Shown piece by piece: positions 53,514-61,253 of a stretch of DNA of 64,000 nucleotides (positions are counted from its first letter, which is position 1; each line of letters opens with the position of its first letter). The translations under genes and the position numbers were made by a program. The stretch is from Vibrio sp. FE10 (lineage in GTDB: Bacteria > Pseudomonadota > Gammaproteobacteria > Enterobacterales > Vibrionaceae), in NCBI RefSeq assembly GCF_030297155.1, contig NZ_AP028068.1:930001-994000 (forward strand). Direction: 5' to 3'. The notes under the pieces are model-generated. The model made no database searches. It saw only the letters and a program-made list of their open reading frames with translations, and was not told where the DNA came from.

Positions 53514-54386
53514 ATGAGTAAAAGCGCATTAATCGTTGAAGGTGGGGCAATGAGAGGCATCTTCGCTGCCGGAGTGTTGGACGCCTTTATGCAAGACGAT
53601 TTCCGTCCCTATGATTTCGCCATTGGCGTATCTGCGGGTGTGTCGAATTTGGTTGGTTACTTATCTCAAGCGCCGAAACGCAGCTATAACGTGATCATCA
53701 CGATGGCGACTGACAAAACCTTCTTCAACCCAGCTCGTTTTGCCAAGGGTGGTAACTTGGTGGACGTGAAGTGGTTGTGGAATGAATCAAACCAACGCTA
53801 TCCACTGGATTGTGGTGAGATGTTTTCAAGTATCCCACTGATTGCCGCTGTCACTAATGTGGATACAGGCAGTGCTGATTACTATCATATTAAGCCAGAA
53901 AACCTTTCTAACGTGGTTGAAGCGACAACCGCGCTACCTATTGCTTACCGTGAGACTCCATGTTTCTCGGGTGGTTGCTATACCGATGGTGGTGTGGCCG
54001 ATTCGATTCCAGTTCGTGAAGCATACCGACGTGGTGCACGCGACATTACCGTGATTCTGTCTCACCCACTTAGCTACCGAATGAAACCGCAGAAGTATCA
54101 GTGGATGCTGAAAAAGCTGTTAAAGAAATTCCCAAATATTGCTGAATCAATGGCAGTACGTGCTGAAAACTACAACCAATCTTTGGAGTTCATTCGCAAT
54201 CCACCAAAAGATGCGACCATCAAGGTGATAGCACCACCAGAAGCGTTCGCGGTTAAGCGATTAACTATGGACCAAACTGTTTTGGATGCGGGCTATGAGA
54301 TGGGCGTGAAGGCTGGTGCAGAGCATCTAGCTATTCGCAAAGGCATTTATGGTTTGGATACTGAGGATTGTCACTTCTGCGTCTAA
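53514..54386 (+). CDS. Patatin-like phospholipase (YjjU-like)
   Basis: The 290-residue patatin protein has the oxyanion motif GGAMRG (~residues 10-15), the nucleophile GVSAG with serine 40 and the acid in DGGVAD (~163). Patatins are Ser-Asp dyad lipases that act on acyl lipids. The start at 53514 is set by alignment to the family; the upstream 27 codons are unlikely. E. coli YjjU has the same layout. Cytosolic, no signal peptide. Confidence 0.9.
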   Translation: MSKSALIVEGGAMRGIFAAGVLDAFMQDDFRPYDFAIGVSAGVSNLVGYLSQAPKRSYNVIITMATDKTFFNPARFAKGGNLVDVKWLWNESNQRYPLDCGEMFSSIPLIAAVTNVDTGSADYYHIKPENLSNVVEATTALPIAYRETPCFSGGCYTDGGVADSIPVREAYRRGARDITVILSHPLSYRMKPQKYQWMLKKLLKKFPNIAESMAVRAENYNQSLEFIRNPPKDATIKVIAPPEAFAVKRLTMDQTVLDAGYEMGVKAGAEHLAIRKGIYGLDTEDCHFCV

Positions 54387-54413
54387 GAACTGTTTTTGAA
54401 TACTAGATAAACG

Positions 54414-54451
54414 AAAAAGCCACGCTGTTCACTTAGGAATAGCGTGGCTTT
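54414..54451. terminator. Bidirectional terminator between patatin gene and ldhA
   Basis: AAAGCCACGCT / AGCGTGGCTTT perfect arms. Confidence 0.85.
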
Positions 54452-54500
54452 GTATTTGTGGAGCTAGTTTGTGTCAGACTGCTCTTAACTCAATTTGTTG

Positions 54501-55493
54501 TTAAACCAGTTCGTTGCCGCTGGTGTTGCCTGTGAAAAAGGCATCGACGCTGGTGAGCGTTGTATTGGCAATGTTGAACAGAGCATCTTTGGTTAAGAAG
54601 GCTTGGTGACCTGTGAACAACACGTTGTGACAAGCGGATAGGCGACGGAATACGTCATCCACAATCACATCGTTAGATTTATCTTGGAAGAACAGCTCTT
54701 TCTCGTTGTCGTAAACATCAAGGCCAAGCGCACCAATCTTGCTTTGTTTGAGCGCTTCAATTGCGGCTGTTGAATCAAGCAACTCACCACGACTGGTGTT
54801 GACGATCATCACGCCATCTTTCATTTTGCCAAATGCCGTTGCATCCAACAGGTGGTAGTTCTCTTTGCTCATTGGGCAGTGCAGAGAAATCACGTCAGAT
54901 TCTTGGTAAAGCTCATCGAGTTCTACGTATTTAGCACCCAGCTCTTTTGCCAATGGGTTCGGGTACGGGTCGTAGCATAGGATGTTCATGCCTAAACCTT
55001 TCAGAATACGCATCGTCGCTAAGCCAATCTTTCCTGAACCAATTACACCAACGGTTTTACCGTGGAAGTTGAAGCCAACTAGTCCCTCAAGAGAGAAGTT
55101 CGCATCACGAGTACGTTGGTATGCTTTGTGTAGCTTGCGGTTCAAACACATCATCATACCGACGGTGTGTTCTGCTACCGATTCTGGTGAATAAGCAGGA
55201 ACGCGAACCACTTGCAGGCCAAACTCTTTGGCAGCGTCTAGGTCGACTTTATCAAAGCCCGCGCAGCGCATCGCAATCAGCTTAGTGCCGCCTTTTGCTA
55301 GAATCTCTAGCACATCTCGCGATAGGTCATCGTTTACAAACGCACAAACGACTTCGTTGTCGTGCGCCATTTTTGCTGTTGTTGTAGTGAGTCGAAAATC
55401 GTGAAAATGGAACTCGGCGTTGAGTTCGCCTTTTGCAAGTTCAAATGATTTTTCGTCGTATGATTTTGAGCTAAAAAAAGCAATGTTGAGCAT
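54501..55493 (-). CDS. ldhA: Fermentative D-lactate dehydrogenase
   Basis: The 330-residue D-isomer-specific 2-hydroxyacid dehydrogenase matches E. coli LdhA (329). The NAD motif GVIGSGKIGLATMRIL lies near residues 148-163, and catalytic R/E/H residues lie in MRCAGFDKVDL, GLDVYDNEKELF and FTGHQAFLT. It reduces pyruvate to D-lactate in anaerobic growth. Strong AGAGGAAG site. Confidence 0.95.
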   Translation of the reverse strand: MLNIAFFSSKSYDEKSFELAKGELNAEFHFHDFRLTTTTAKMAHDNEVVCAFVNDDLSRDVLEILAKGGTKLIAMRCAGFDKVDLDAAKEFGLQVVRVPAYSPESVAEHTVGMMMCLNRKLHKAYQRTRDANFSLEGLVGFNFHGKTVGVIGSGKIGLATMRILKGLGMNILCYDPYPNPLAKELGAKYVELDELYQESDVISLHCPMSKENYHLLDATAFGKMKDGVMIVNTSRGELLDSTAAIEALKQSKIGALGLDVYDNEKELFFQDKSNDVIVDDVFRRLSACHNVLFTGHQAFLTKDALFNIANTTLTSVDAFFTGNTSGNELV

Positions 55494-55716
55494 GGCTTCC
55501 TCTCTTACCTAAAATATAAATAATCCACTTATTCATTATCTGAAACGGGATTAAAACTAATAACTTTGTTCAGTGTGCTAGAGTTTTTTTGTCTTGTCTA
55601 TCACCATTAGTCACTGTAATTACTATGGTTATTTGGTCTTCTATCATCACTTTTTGAACATCGGAAATCACACTACGAAGTAGCTTGCTTATAAGTTCAT
55701 CAATATTGAATGGATC

Positions 55717-56049
55717 TTACTTTCGGGTATTGAACATCTTCTTGGTCTCTTTTTCTGACCAGAAGTTAATGTTGAATTGCGCATCGTCACTCAGTTCCAC
55801 TCGATGCCAATATTGAGGGGGACTGGTAGCAAATTGCCCGGCTTGAATTGTGGTAACACTTTCTGGTTCTGTCGCGTCGGCATCAGCAAAGCCATAGAAG
55901 GTGACAGTCCCTTCCATTACGCAGATCTGGCCGAATACGCCTTCTGCGGTGTTGTGGTGATTAAGCAATGCAGCAGGTATGTTGTCTTTGGTGAAAAATG
56001 GCGTTGAACGTTGAATTTTCCAGTGTGACGGAATACGTAAATGACTCAT
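55717..56049 (-). CDS. DUF1971 cupin-like protein (TehB N-terminal / YeaR type)
   Basis: The 110-residue beta-barrel protein has W-K-I-Q-R-S-T-P-F, HHNTAEGVFGQICVMEGTVTFYGF and SPPQYWHRVELSDDAQFNINFW, typical of the DUF1971 family (TehB N-terminal domain, YeaR). Related E. coli yeaR is induced by nitrate and NO. A redox or tellurite role is only suggested. It may be co-transcribed with the upstream reductase-like gene (62-bp gap). Confidence 0.87.
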   Translation of the reverse strand: MSHLRIPSHWKIQRSTPFFTKDNIPAALLNHHNTAEGVFGQICVMEGTVTFYGFADADATEPESVTTIQAGQFATSPPQYWHRVELSDDAQFNINFWSEKETKKMFNTRK

Positions 56050-56111
56050 ATAAAACCTCTTCTTTAACTATTCTTTGAAATTGGTACTTCTATGTCGTGG
56101 GTGAGCAATCT

Positions 56112-56927
56112 TTACCAATAGTTCTCGCTACTAAATTGACCTGGCTTCTTGCGTAAGTGTTTTTGTAATCCCAACGATATTAGTGCTTCGCTCGTGTCTC
56201 GAACCATTTGGGGATTACCGCAAAGATAGAAGAAACTATGTCTTTGGTTGATAGTGATAGACGAGGCTCGTTCAAGGTCGCCTCCAAGTAACAAGCTTGG
56301 GATTCGTCCGCGCAAAGTTCCGGTGACTGATTCTCTAGAAATAATTGGCACATACTTAAGTTTCCCCTGAAAGTGTTCAACGAGTTGATTGATTCGGTCT
56401 TGATAGGTGAGGTCTTGCTCTGTTCTTACAGCGTGAACCAACACAAGGTTGTTGAACGACGTTGTGTTGTTGAAATCTACGTTGCCTTGTTGTTCTATCA
56501 ACAGGCTTTCGAGCATAGAGATAAAAGGGCCCACGGCCGTTCCGGTTGAAAGCATCCATAGATCGTCTGCGATCTCTGGGATTTCCTCTAATGTCATAAA
56601 CCCGCTTGGGTCTTTGCCGACAAAGATGTCGTCGCCTACCTTCAATTGATGAAGTTGAGGAGAGAGCTGACCGTTTTGATCTTTAACAATTAAAAACTCA
56701 AGCGATTGATGACCGTGTTCGTGTTCGTGTTCGTGCTCTGGCGCATTCACCATTGAGTAAGCACGTCTAACAAATTCGCCTTCACTGTTACGTAATCCCA
56801 GCTTAGTGAACTGCCCAGCTTGGTAGGGCGAGACTGACGCACTGACTTGAAGCGAGAACAGTTGTTCTGTCCATTCGGTCTTATGCACTACTTTTCCGGT
56901 TACTAAGCCATGAGGAATATCTGTCAT
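56112..56927 (-). CDS. Ferredoxin/flavodoxin-NADP reductase (Fpr-like)
   Basis: The 271-residue FAD protein has RRAYSMVNAP (FAD-binding RxYS), GTAVGPFISML (NADP phosphate loop region) and the C-terminal FSSENYW end of the Fpr family. It shuttles electrons between NADPH and ferredoxin or flavodoxin. A His/Glu repeat (APEHEHEHEHGHQS) is inserted near residue 65, encoded by the GTGTTC repeat. The ATG at 56927 has AAAGGTGA. Operon with the DUF1971 gene downstream. Confidence 0.87.
   Translation of the reverse strand: MTDIPHGLVTGKVVHKTEWTEQLFSLQVSASVSPYQAGQFTKLGLRNSEGEFVRRAYSMVNAPEHEHEHEHGHQSLEFLIVKDQNGQLSPQLHQLKVGDDIFVGKDPSGFMTLEEIPEIADDLWMLSTGTAVGPFISMLESLLIEQQGNVDFNNTTSFNNLVLVHAVRTEQDLTYQDRINQLVEHFQGKLKYVPIISRESVTGTLRGRIPSLLLGGDLERASSITINQRHSFFYLCGNPQMVRDTSEALISLGLQKHLRKKPGQFSSENYW
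56715..56738 (+). repeat. Hexanucleotide repeat inside the Fpr-like gene
   Basis: Four copies of GTGTTC (last GTGCTC), encoding the His-Glu stretch on the minus strand. Confidence 0.7.
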
Positions 56928-57280
56928 ATCATCACCTTTGTTTAGAGAAGTTATCTCATTAAGGATACTCAACTATCTTACTTTTTGGAGTTGCATGTAC
57001 CATGCCAATAATGAGAATGCTTATCAATACTGAATTTCTGAGAGTTATTACTTGTAATTGAGTCAAAATAACACATTTAGAATTGAGTCCTTGTGACTTG
57101 TAATGGTCTTTTTGTCTTGTCAAAGATTCGGCCATGGTGGCTTTACTATGGCTAATTTTGAACTGAGCTTGATTAAACTCAATGAGTGGTTTGACCCTTG
57201 AACGATTCCACCAATAACTGAAGAGAATAATTTACAGATGAGTATAATGGCGGCTTTCGATCTCAATATAGCCATGTTTT
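56928..57280. other. Intergenic region upstream of the Fpr-like gene and yihG-like gene
   Basis: 353 bp without a gene. AATTGAGTC recurs at 57056-57064 and 57081-57089, and TTGATTAAACTCAA at 57169-57182 is a near FNR-like palindrome. Nothing else is recognisable. Confidence 0.35.
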
Positions 57281-58225
57281 ATGCTTGATAATCTTCGTAT
57301 GGTCTTGAACGTTTTGTTCGTGACAATCAATACTGCCATGACGGCTTTTACCGTCAGTTTCTTTGGCCTCATCAAACTGATTCTCCCAATACATCCGATT
57401 CAAAAAGTGTGTACTCGCTTAGCTAACTTTACGTTCTGGTGCTGGGCTTCTCTTAACTTGTGGATGCTCAACGTCAATAACGATATCGAGTGGCAAGTTG
57501 AAGGCGGGGAAGATATCTCGACCAAGCAGTGGTATTTGATGATGTCGAATCACCTAAGTTGGGCAGATATTGTGATTTTGTCTTCTATCTTGAAAGACAA
57601 GATGCCGATGACTAAGTTCTTCCTTAAGCATGAACTGTTGTATGTTCCTTTTGTCGGTTTGGCCTGCTGGGGCTTGGACATGCCGTTCATGAAGCGCCAT
57701 TCACGCGAGTTTTTACTGCGTAACCCAGAACGTCGTAATGATGATTTTGATGCGATTAATAAGGCGTGCACCAAGTTCAAACTTGCACCGACAACATTGG
57801 TAAACTTTGTCGAAGGAACGCGTGCTAACCACGAGAAGCTATCGACAGTGAAGACACCTTATCGACACCTACTAAAACCGAAAACCGGTGGTGTGGCGTT
57901 TGCTCTGTCTGCAATGGGCCCTATCTTAGATGGTATCGTCGACGTTACTTTGGCTTATCCAGAGAATCAGACTTCTCCGTTTGAAGACATGCTGAAAGGT
58001 AAGATGAAGAAGGTGGTCGTGCGTATTAAATTGCACCCAATGGATGAGAACGTAAACGGTAACTACTTCGAAGATAAAGCGTTTAAACGCCGTTTCCACA
58101 GTTGGTTGAATAACACGTGGAAAGAGAAAGATGAATATCTTGATACGGTTTATGGGGTTGATACGCCCTGTGAGGTTGAAACGATTGATGAGCCCGATGC
58201 GGTTCACAAGAAACAAGAGCAGTAA
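57281..58225 (+). CDS. yihG: PlsC-like acyltransferase, YihG type
   Basis: The 314-residue protein has an N-terminal membrane helix, then the acyltransferase motif NHxSWAD (NHLSWAD, ~residue 90), the glycerolipid motif FVEGTR (~180) and KTPYRHLLKPKTGGVAFAL. E. coli YihG is an acyltransferase affecting fatty-acid composition of phospholipids. A polar C-terminal tail ends KKQEQ. Start at 57281 has a weak ribosome site, and ATG 57299 is an alternative. Confidence 0.85.
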   Translation: MLDNLRMVLNVLFVTINTAMTAFTVSFFGLIKLILPIHPIQKVCTRLANFTFWCWASLNLWMLNVNNDIEWQVEGGEDISTKQWYLMMSNHLSWADIVILSSILKDKMPMTKFFLKHELLYVPFVGLACWGLDMPFMKRHSREFLLRNPERRNDDFDAINKACTKFKLAPTTLVNFVEGTRANHEKLSTVKTPYRHLLKPKTGGVAFALSAMGPILDGIVDVTLAYPENQTSPFEDMLKGKMKKVVVRIKLHPMDENVNGNYFEDKAFKRRFHSWLNNTWKEKDEYLDTVYGVDTPCEVETIDEPDAVHKKQEQ

Positions 58226-58249
58226 GCTCAAACGAAACCAATAGCATCA

Positions 58250-58286
58250 AAAAAAGCCGATAGTTCATTGAACTATCGGCTTTTTT
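58250..58286. terminator. Bidirectional terminator
   Basis: AAAAAAGCCGATAGTTCA / TGAACTATCGGCTTTTTT perfect stem. It ends both the yihG-like gene and the converging TrmK-like gene. Confidence 0.9.
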
Positions 58287-58380
58287 ATTGAATACGTTTC
58301 ATCAGTTTCGACCTGTGAAGTTAGTGCTTACTATATTCTAGTGGCAGTAGAAACAATGTTATATGCAGAACAGGTGAGGG

Positions 58381-59103
58381 CTAAATCGCTTGGTAAGCAT
58401 CAATGATGTGCTTCACTTCGCTGAGTTTACCTTGCTGCTCTTGGCCTTGGTGAATACGCAGATAATGCTGCAATGTTTTGGCTTTGTATTGCTGAGATAT
58501 CTGTAACTGCTGTTCGCAACTCGGCGCCCAAATCTTGTCACCCACGTTCGATATCTCACTAAGTGGTCGAAGATTTTCGCTTTCGCCTTGGTTGTTACTG
58601 ACCAATAAAATTTCGTAGTAACGACGGTTTTCTTCAATCAACACTTCATCAATAAGGCTGAACTTGAGTGCTTTTAAATGGCTTCTTAGCTCGAATTGCT
58701 GATGCACAGGGCAAAGCAAAAAATCGATATCTTTGTCTGGATGTTGGCGATGAATATCATCGACGAGCTTTTGCGTTAGATCGCCACCCACACCTGCAAT
58801 AATGACGAGGTGTCTGCCAGTGTGCTTGTCTAGCGGAATGGCTGCGACATCTAAACAATAGACTTTCCACTGACTCTGCTTGTGTTGCTCAACGTTGTTA
58901 TCTTGAGGAAAGTAACGCGTTAACTTGCCTTCAAGATCGTTCATAAGAGACGGGACAATATCCACAAAGTGAATCAGAGGTGCCTTGTTATCCGACAACA
59001 GTTGAACGCCCAAAAAGCCGTGATCACAGCAGCAGTCCCAAATGTGTTGGTAGTCATTGCTGACAAGAGAGCGGAGAGTTTGCAGTCGGTTGCTGAGCTT
59101 CAT
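58381..59103 (-). CDS. TrmK-like tRNA methyltransferase
   Basis: The 240-residue Rossmann methyltransferase has the motif I variant IWDCCCDHGFLGVQLL near residue 22 (TrmK carries D-G-S-DHAYLP here) and AGVGGDLTQKLVDDI. B. subtilis TrmK methylates A22 of tRNA at N1. The start KLSNRLQTL matches TrmK. Three consecutive cysteines replacing the usual motif-I residues are unusual, so the activity is uncertain. Convergent terminator at its 3' end. Confidence 0.75.
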   Translation of the reverse strand: MKLSNRLQTLRSLVSNDYQHIWDCCCDHGFLGVQLLSDNKAPLIHFVDIVPSLMNDLEGKLTRYFPQDNNVEQHKQSQWKVYCLDVAAIPLDKHTGRHLVIIAGVGGDLTQKLVDDIHRQHPDKDIDFLLCPVHQQFELRSHLKALKFSLIDEVLIEENRRYYEILLVSNNQGESENLRPLSEISNVGDKIWAPSCEQQLQISQQYKAKTLQHYLRIHQGQEQQGKLSEVKHIIDAYQAI

Positions 59104-59176
59104 AAGATTCGTGTCGTTTGAAAGTGATAGGGCGTTGTCGTATCGAAAGCGCATTGTAATGACTTTATACAAAAAC

Positions 59177-59209
59177 AAAAGCACCTAGAGGTTAAATCCT
59201 AGGTGCTTT
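59177..59209 (-). terminator. Terminator of the GGDEF gene
   Basis: AAAGCACCTAG / CTAGGTGCTTT arms with a T-rich tail on the minus strand, overlapping the TrmK gene's upstream region. Confidence 0.75.
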
Positions 59210-59235
59210 ATGTGTACGCGGAAATCTGCGGTGGT

Positions 59236-61041
59236 TTATGAAGCTTGCGCGACGGCTCTTATATGGCCTTCCACTCGGTTCTTTCCTAGCTGCTGTGCAA
59301 TCAATTTGGATTGTTCAGCCAAGGCTAGGGCGGCATCGACGGCCCCTTCAACCTGCGAAAATCCAATGCTCGCACTGAGTGAGAGCGTTATCTCAGGCGT
59401 TTCAATGGTTTTGTCTGCGATACTCAATCGACACTGATCAAGCTGATGTTTCGCGTCTTGCGCACTATTGGCCTTGAATACGATACCAAATTCCTTTTCG
59501 TTTAAGCGAGATAGGCAGATGCCTTTGGGCTTCGGAAAATGGGAACGTAAAGTTTCTGCGGTCAGCTTGATCATTTTGTCGCCAATTGACTCACTATAAG
59601 CTCGATTTATGTGGTCGAAATTATCAATATCTAACAGAGCAACGTAGGTATCGGATTCATATGCATGCAGACGTAAAGCCTCATCAAAATGCGCTTTATT
59701 GTCTAGCTGGGTCATCAAGTCTTTACAGCTAACTTGTAGGTGAATCAGTAAATTAGATAAAGAAACCTCTGCGTAGCTGCGGATCATTCGCAGAATGGTT
59801 TTATTGATCGGAAAGCGACTATTGATGTAAATCACCGCGATGAGCTGCTCACGGGCATGAAGCGGGATGCAATAGTGGCGCTGATGGATTTTGAGCTTTC
59901 TCGCCAACACATCAGCGTACTTACCATTTTGGTAGGTTAACTGTTCTGGAAAGAAGCTGTCTGCAAGTGCTTGGTCGGTGTGAACAATTGACTTATTGCC
60001 GTGATAATCAATGGTACAAAACGAGTGACACCCGGCTTGGTACAGACAAAACTGAATACCGTTGTGATAGGCGAAGTTATTGATTATCGATTTCAACTGA
60101 GTTTTAAAGCTTGCAAGATCGTTCACTCGATTAAGCGACGACAGGGCTGAGTTAAGTCGATGAATCAGGTAGTTGGCCACAATCCAAAGCAATAGAAGCG
60201 AGCCGATAACAATACCGGTCAGCGTGAATTGGTGAGAGCTGGTTAGAATGTCTTTTCTATCGGTGCCGGCAATGAATACCCAATTAAGGCTGTTGTCAGC
60301 GTCAAACACAGAAACTTTGAAATTGTCTTGATAGTAGTACTCATGATTACCCTTGAGTTGACCTAGAGACAGTAAGTGACTGATCCCAGCATGATAGCTG
60401 ATCGATTTAGAACCGACACGTTTCGGATCTGGGTGGAACACCAGTCGTTCAGTGGTTCTATCGACAACAAACACATAGCCATTGCTGAGCGTTTTTAAGT
60501 CTCTTAAGCCTTGTGTGGTATGCAGTAAATCAAACTCTATCCATATTTCTTCATTGAGCTTGGCCACGGTATGTTTGACTGCGAACACCCAGCGGTCGTC
60601 TGGCTTTTGATAAATAGAAGAGATGTAGAAGTCATCGACGACGGTATCTAGCGGTTGCCATTCAATAGCCGATACTTGGCTTGCTGAGAGTGGAAAGCCT
60701 CGAGTAGAGATGTAATGCTCAGATTGAGGTTGGTAACGAATAATATCGGCAAAATTAGGTGTTCTTTTTAGAATGTTTTCACTTAATTCAACAAATTTAT
60801 CGCTGTTAACCGCCCTTATTTTTAGGTCACCAAGGCTGGTTTCTAAGAAATACAATTTGCCGAAGGTCGCTTCGATATTGGACTTGATGACGGAGGTGGC
60901 AATACGGATGTTTGAAGATGATTGAGACTCTGCTGAGTTTTCAACTTGGGTCAATTGAGCTGCTGCGAGATAGAGCATTCCTCCAGTTAATAAGAGTATG
61001 TATGGTTTGAAAAGCCGAATAAGTGTTTTAGGTAAAGCCAT
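59236..61041 (-). CDS. Membrane Cache-type sensor with degenerate GGDEF domain
   Basis: Two membrane helices (about residues 7-28 and 270-292) flank a periplasmic Cache-like sensor. A cytosolic region of about 120 residues with GAF-like spacing follows, then a GGDEF domain at about 430-601. DNFDHINRAYSESIGD matches the family, but the catalytic signature is NEKEF, not GG[DE]EF. Cyclic-di-GMP synthesis is probably lost, and sensing or dimerisation may remain. ATG at 61041 is preferred over 61050. Confidence 0.83.
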   Translation of the reverse strand: MALPKTLIRLFKPYILLLTGGMLYLAAAQLTQVENSAESQSSSNIRIATSVIKSNIEATFGKLYFLETSLGDLKIRAVNSDKFVELSENILKRTPNFADIIRYQPQSEHYISTRGFPLSASQVSAIEWQPLDTVVDDFYISSIYQKPDDRWVFAVKHTVAKLNEEIWIEFDLLHTTQGLRDLKTLSNGYVFVVDRTTERLVFHPDPKRVGSKSISYHAGISHLLSLGQLKGNHEYYYQDNFKVSVFDADNSLNWVFIAGTDRKDILTSSHQFTLTGIVIGSLLLLWIVANYLIHRLNSALSSLNRVNDLASFKTQLKSIINNFAYHNGIQFCLYQAGCHSFCTIDYHGNKSIVHTDQALADSFFPEQLTYQNGKYADVLARKLKIHQRHYCIPLHAREQLIAVIYINSRFPINKTILRMIRSYAEVSLSNLLIHLQVSCKDLMTQLDNKAHFDEALRLHAYESDTYVALLDIDNFDHINRAYSESIGDKMIKLTAETLRSHFPKPKGICLSRLNEKEFGIVFKANSAQDAKHQLDQCRLSIADKTIETPEITLSLSASIGFSQVEGAVDAALALAEQSKLIAQQLGKNRVEGHIRAVAQAS

Positions 61042-61159
61042 GATATCCAAAGACGTTATAGATTCATTTTTATAGTACGGCCATACTAAACAGTTTTCGT
61101 AATCACATCAATGCAAATGATTCCATATAAAAGGATGATTTCTGTGATATTCAGCTAAC

Positions 61160-61190
61160 AAAAAAGCCAGCTATAACTATAACTGGCTTC
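61160..61190 (-). terminator. glgX terminator
   Basis: AAGCCAG / CTGGCTT stem with an AT-rich loop and TTTTTT on the minus strand. Confidence 0.8.
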
Positions 61191-61228
61191 TATGGTTTTT
61201 GATGTTTTATTAAGCTGACTTAGCTTTT

Positions 61229-61253
61229 AATCAAATCAAATCAAATCAAATCA
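61229..61253. repeat. AATCA pentanucleotide repeat over the glgX stop codon
   Basis: Five tandem AATCA units (plus strand). The glgX stop codon (61243-61241) lies within. Confidence 0.9.

Noticed and set aside
57056..57089. AATTGAGTC direct repeat as an operator
   Set aside because: Only two copies, no palindrome and no regulator nearby.
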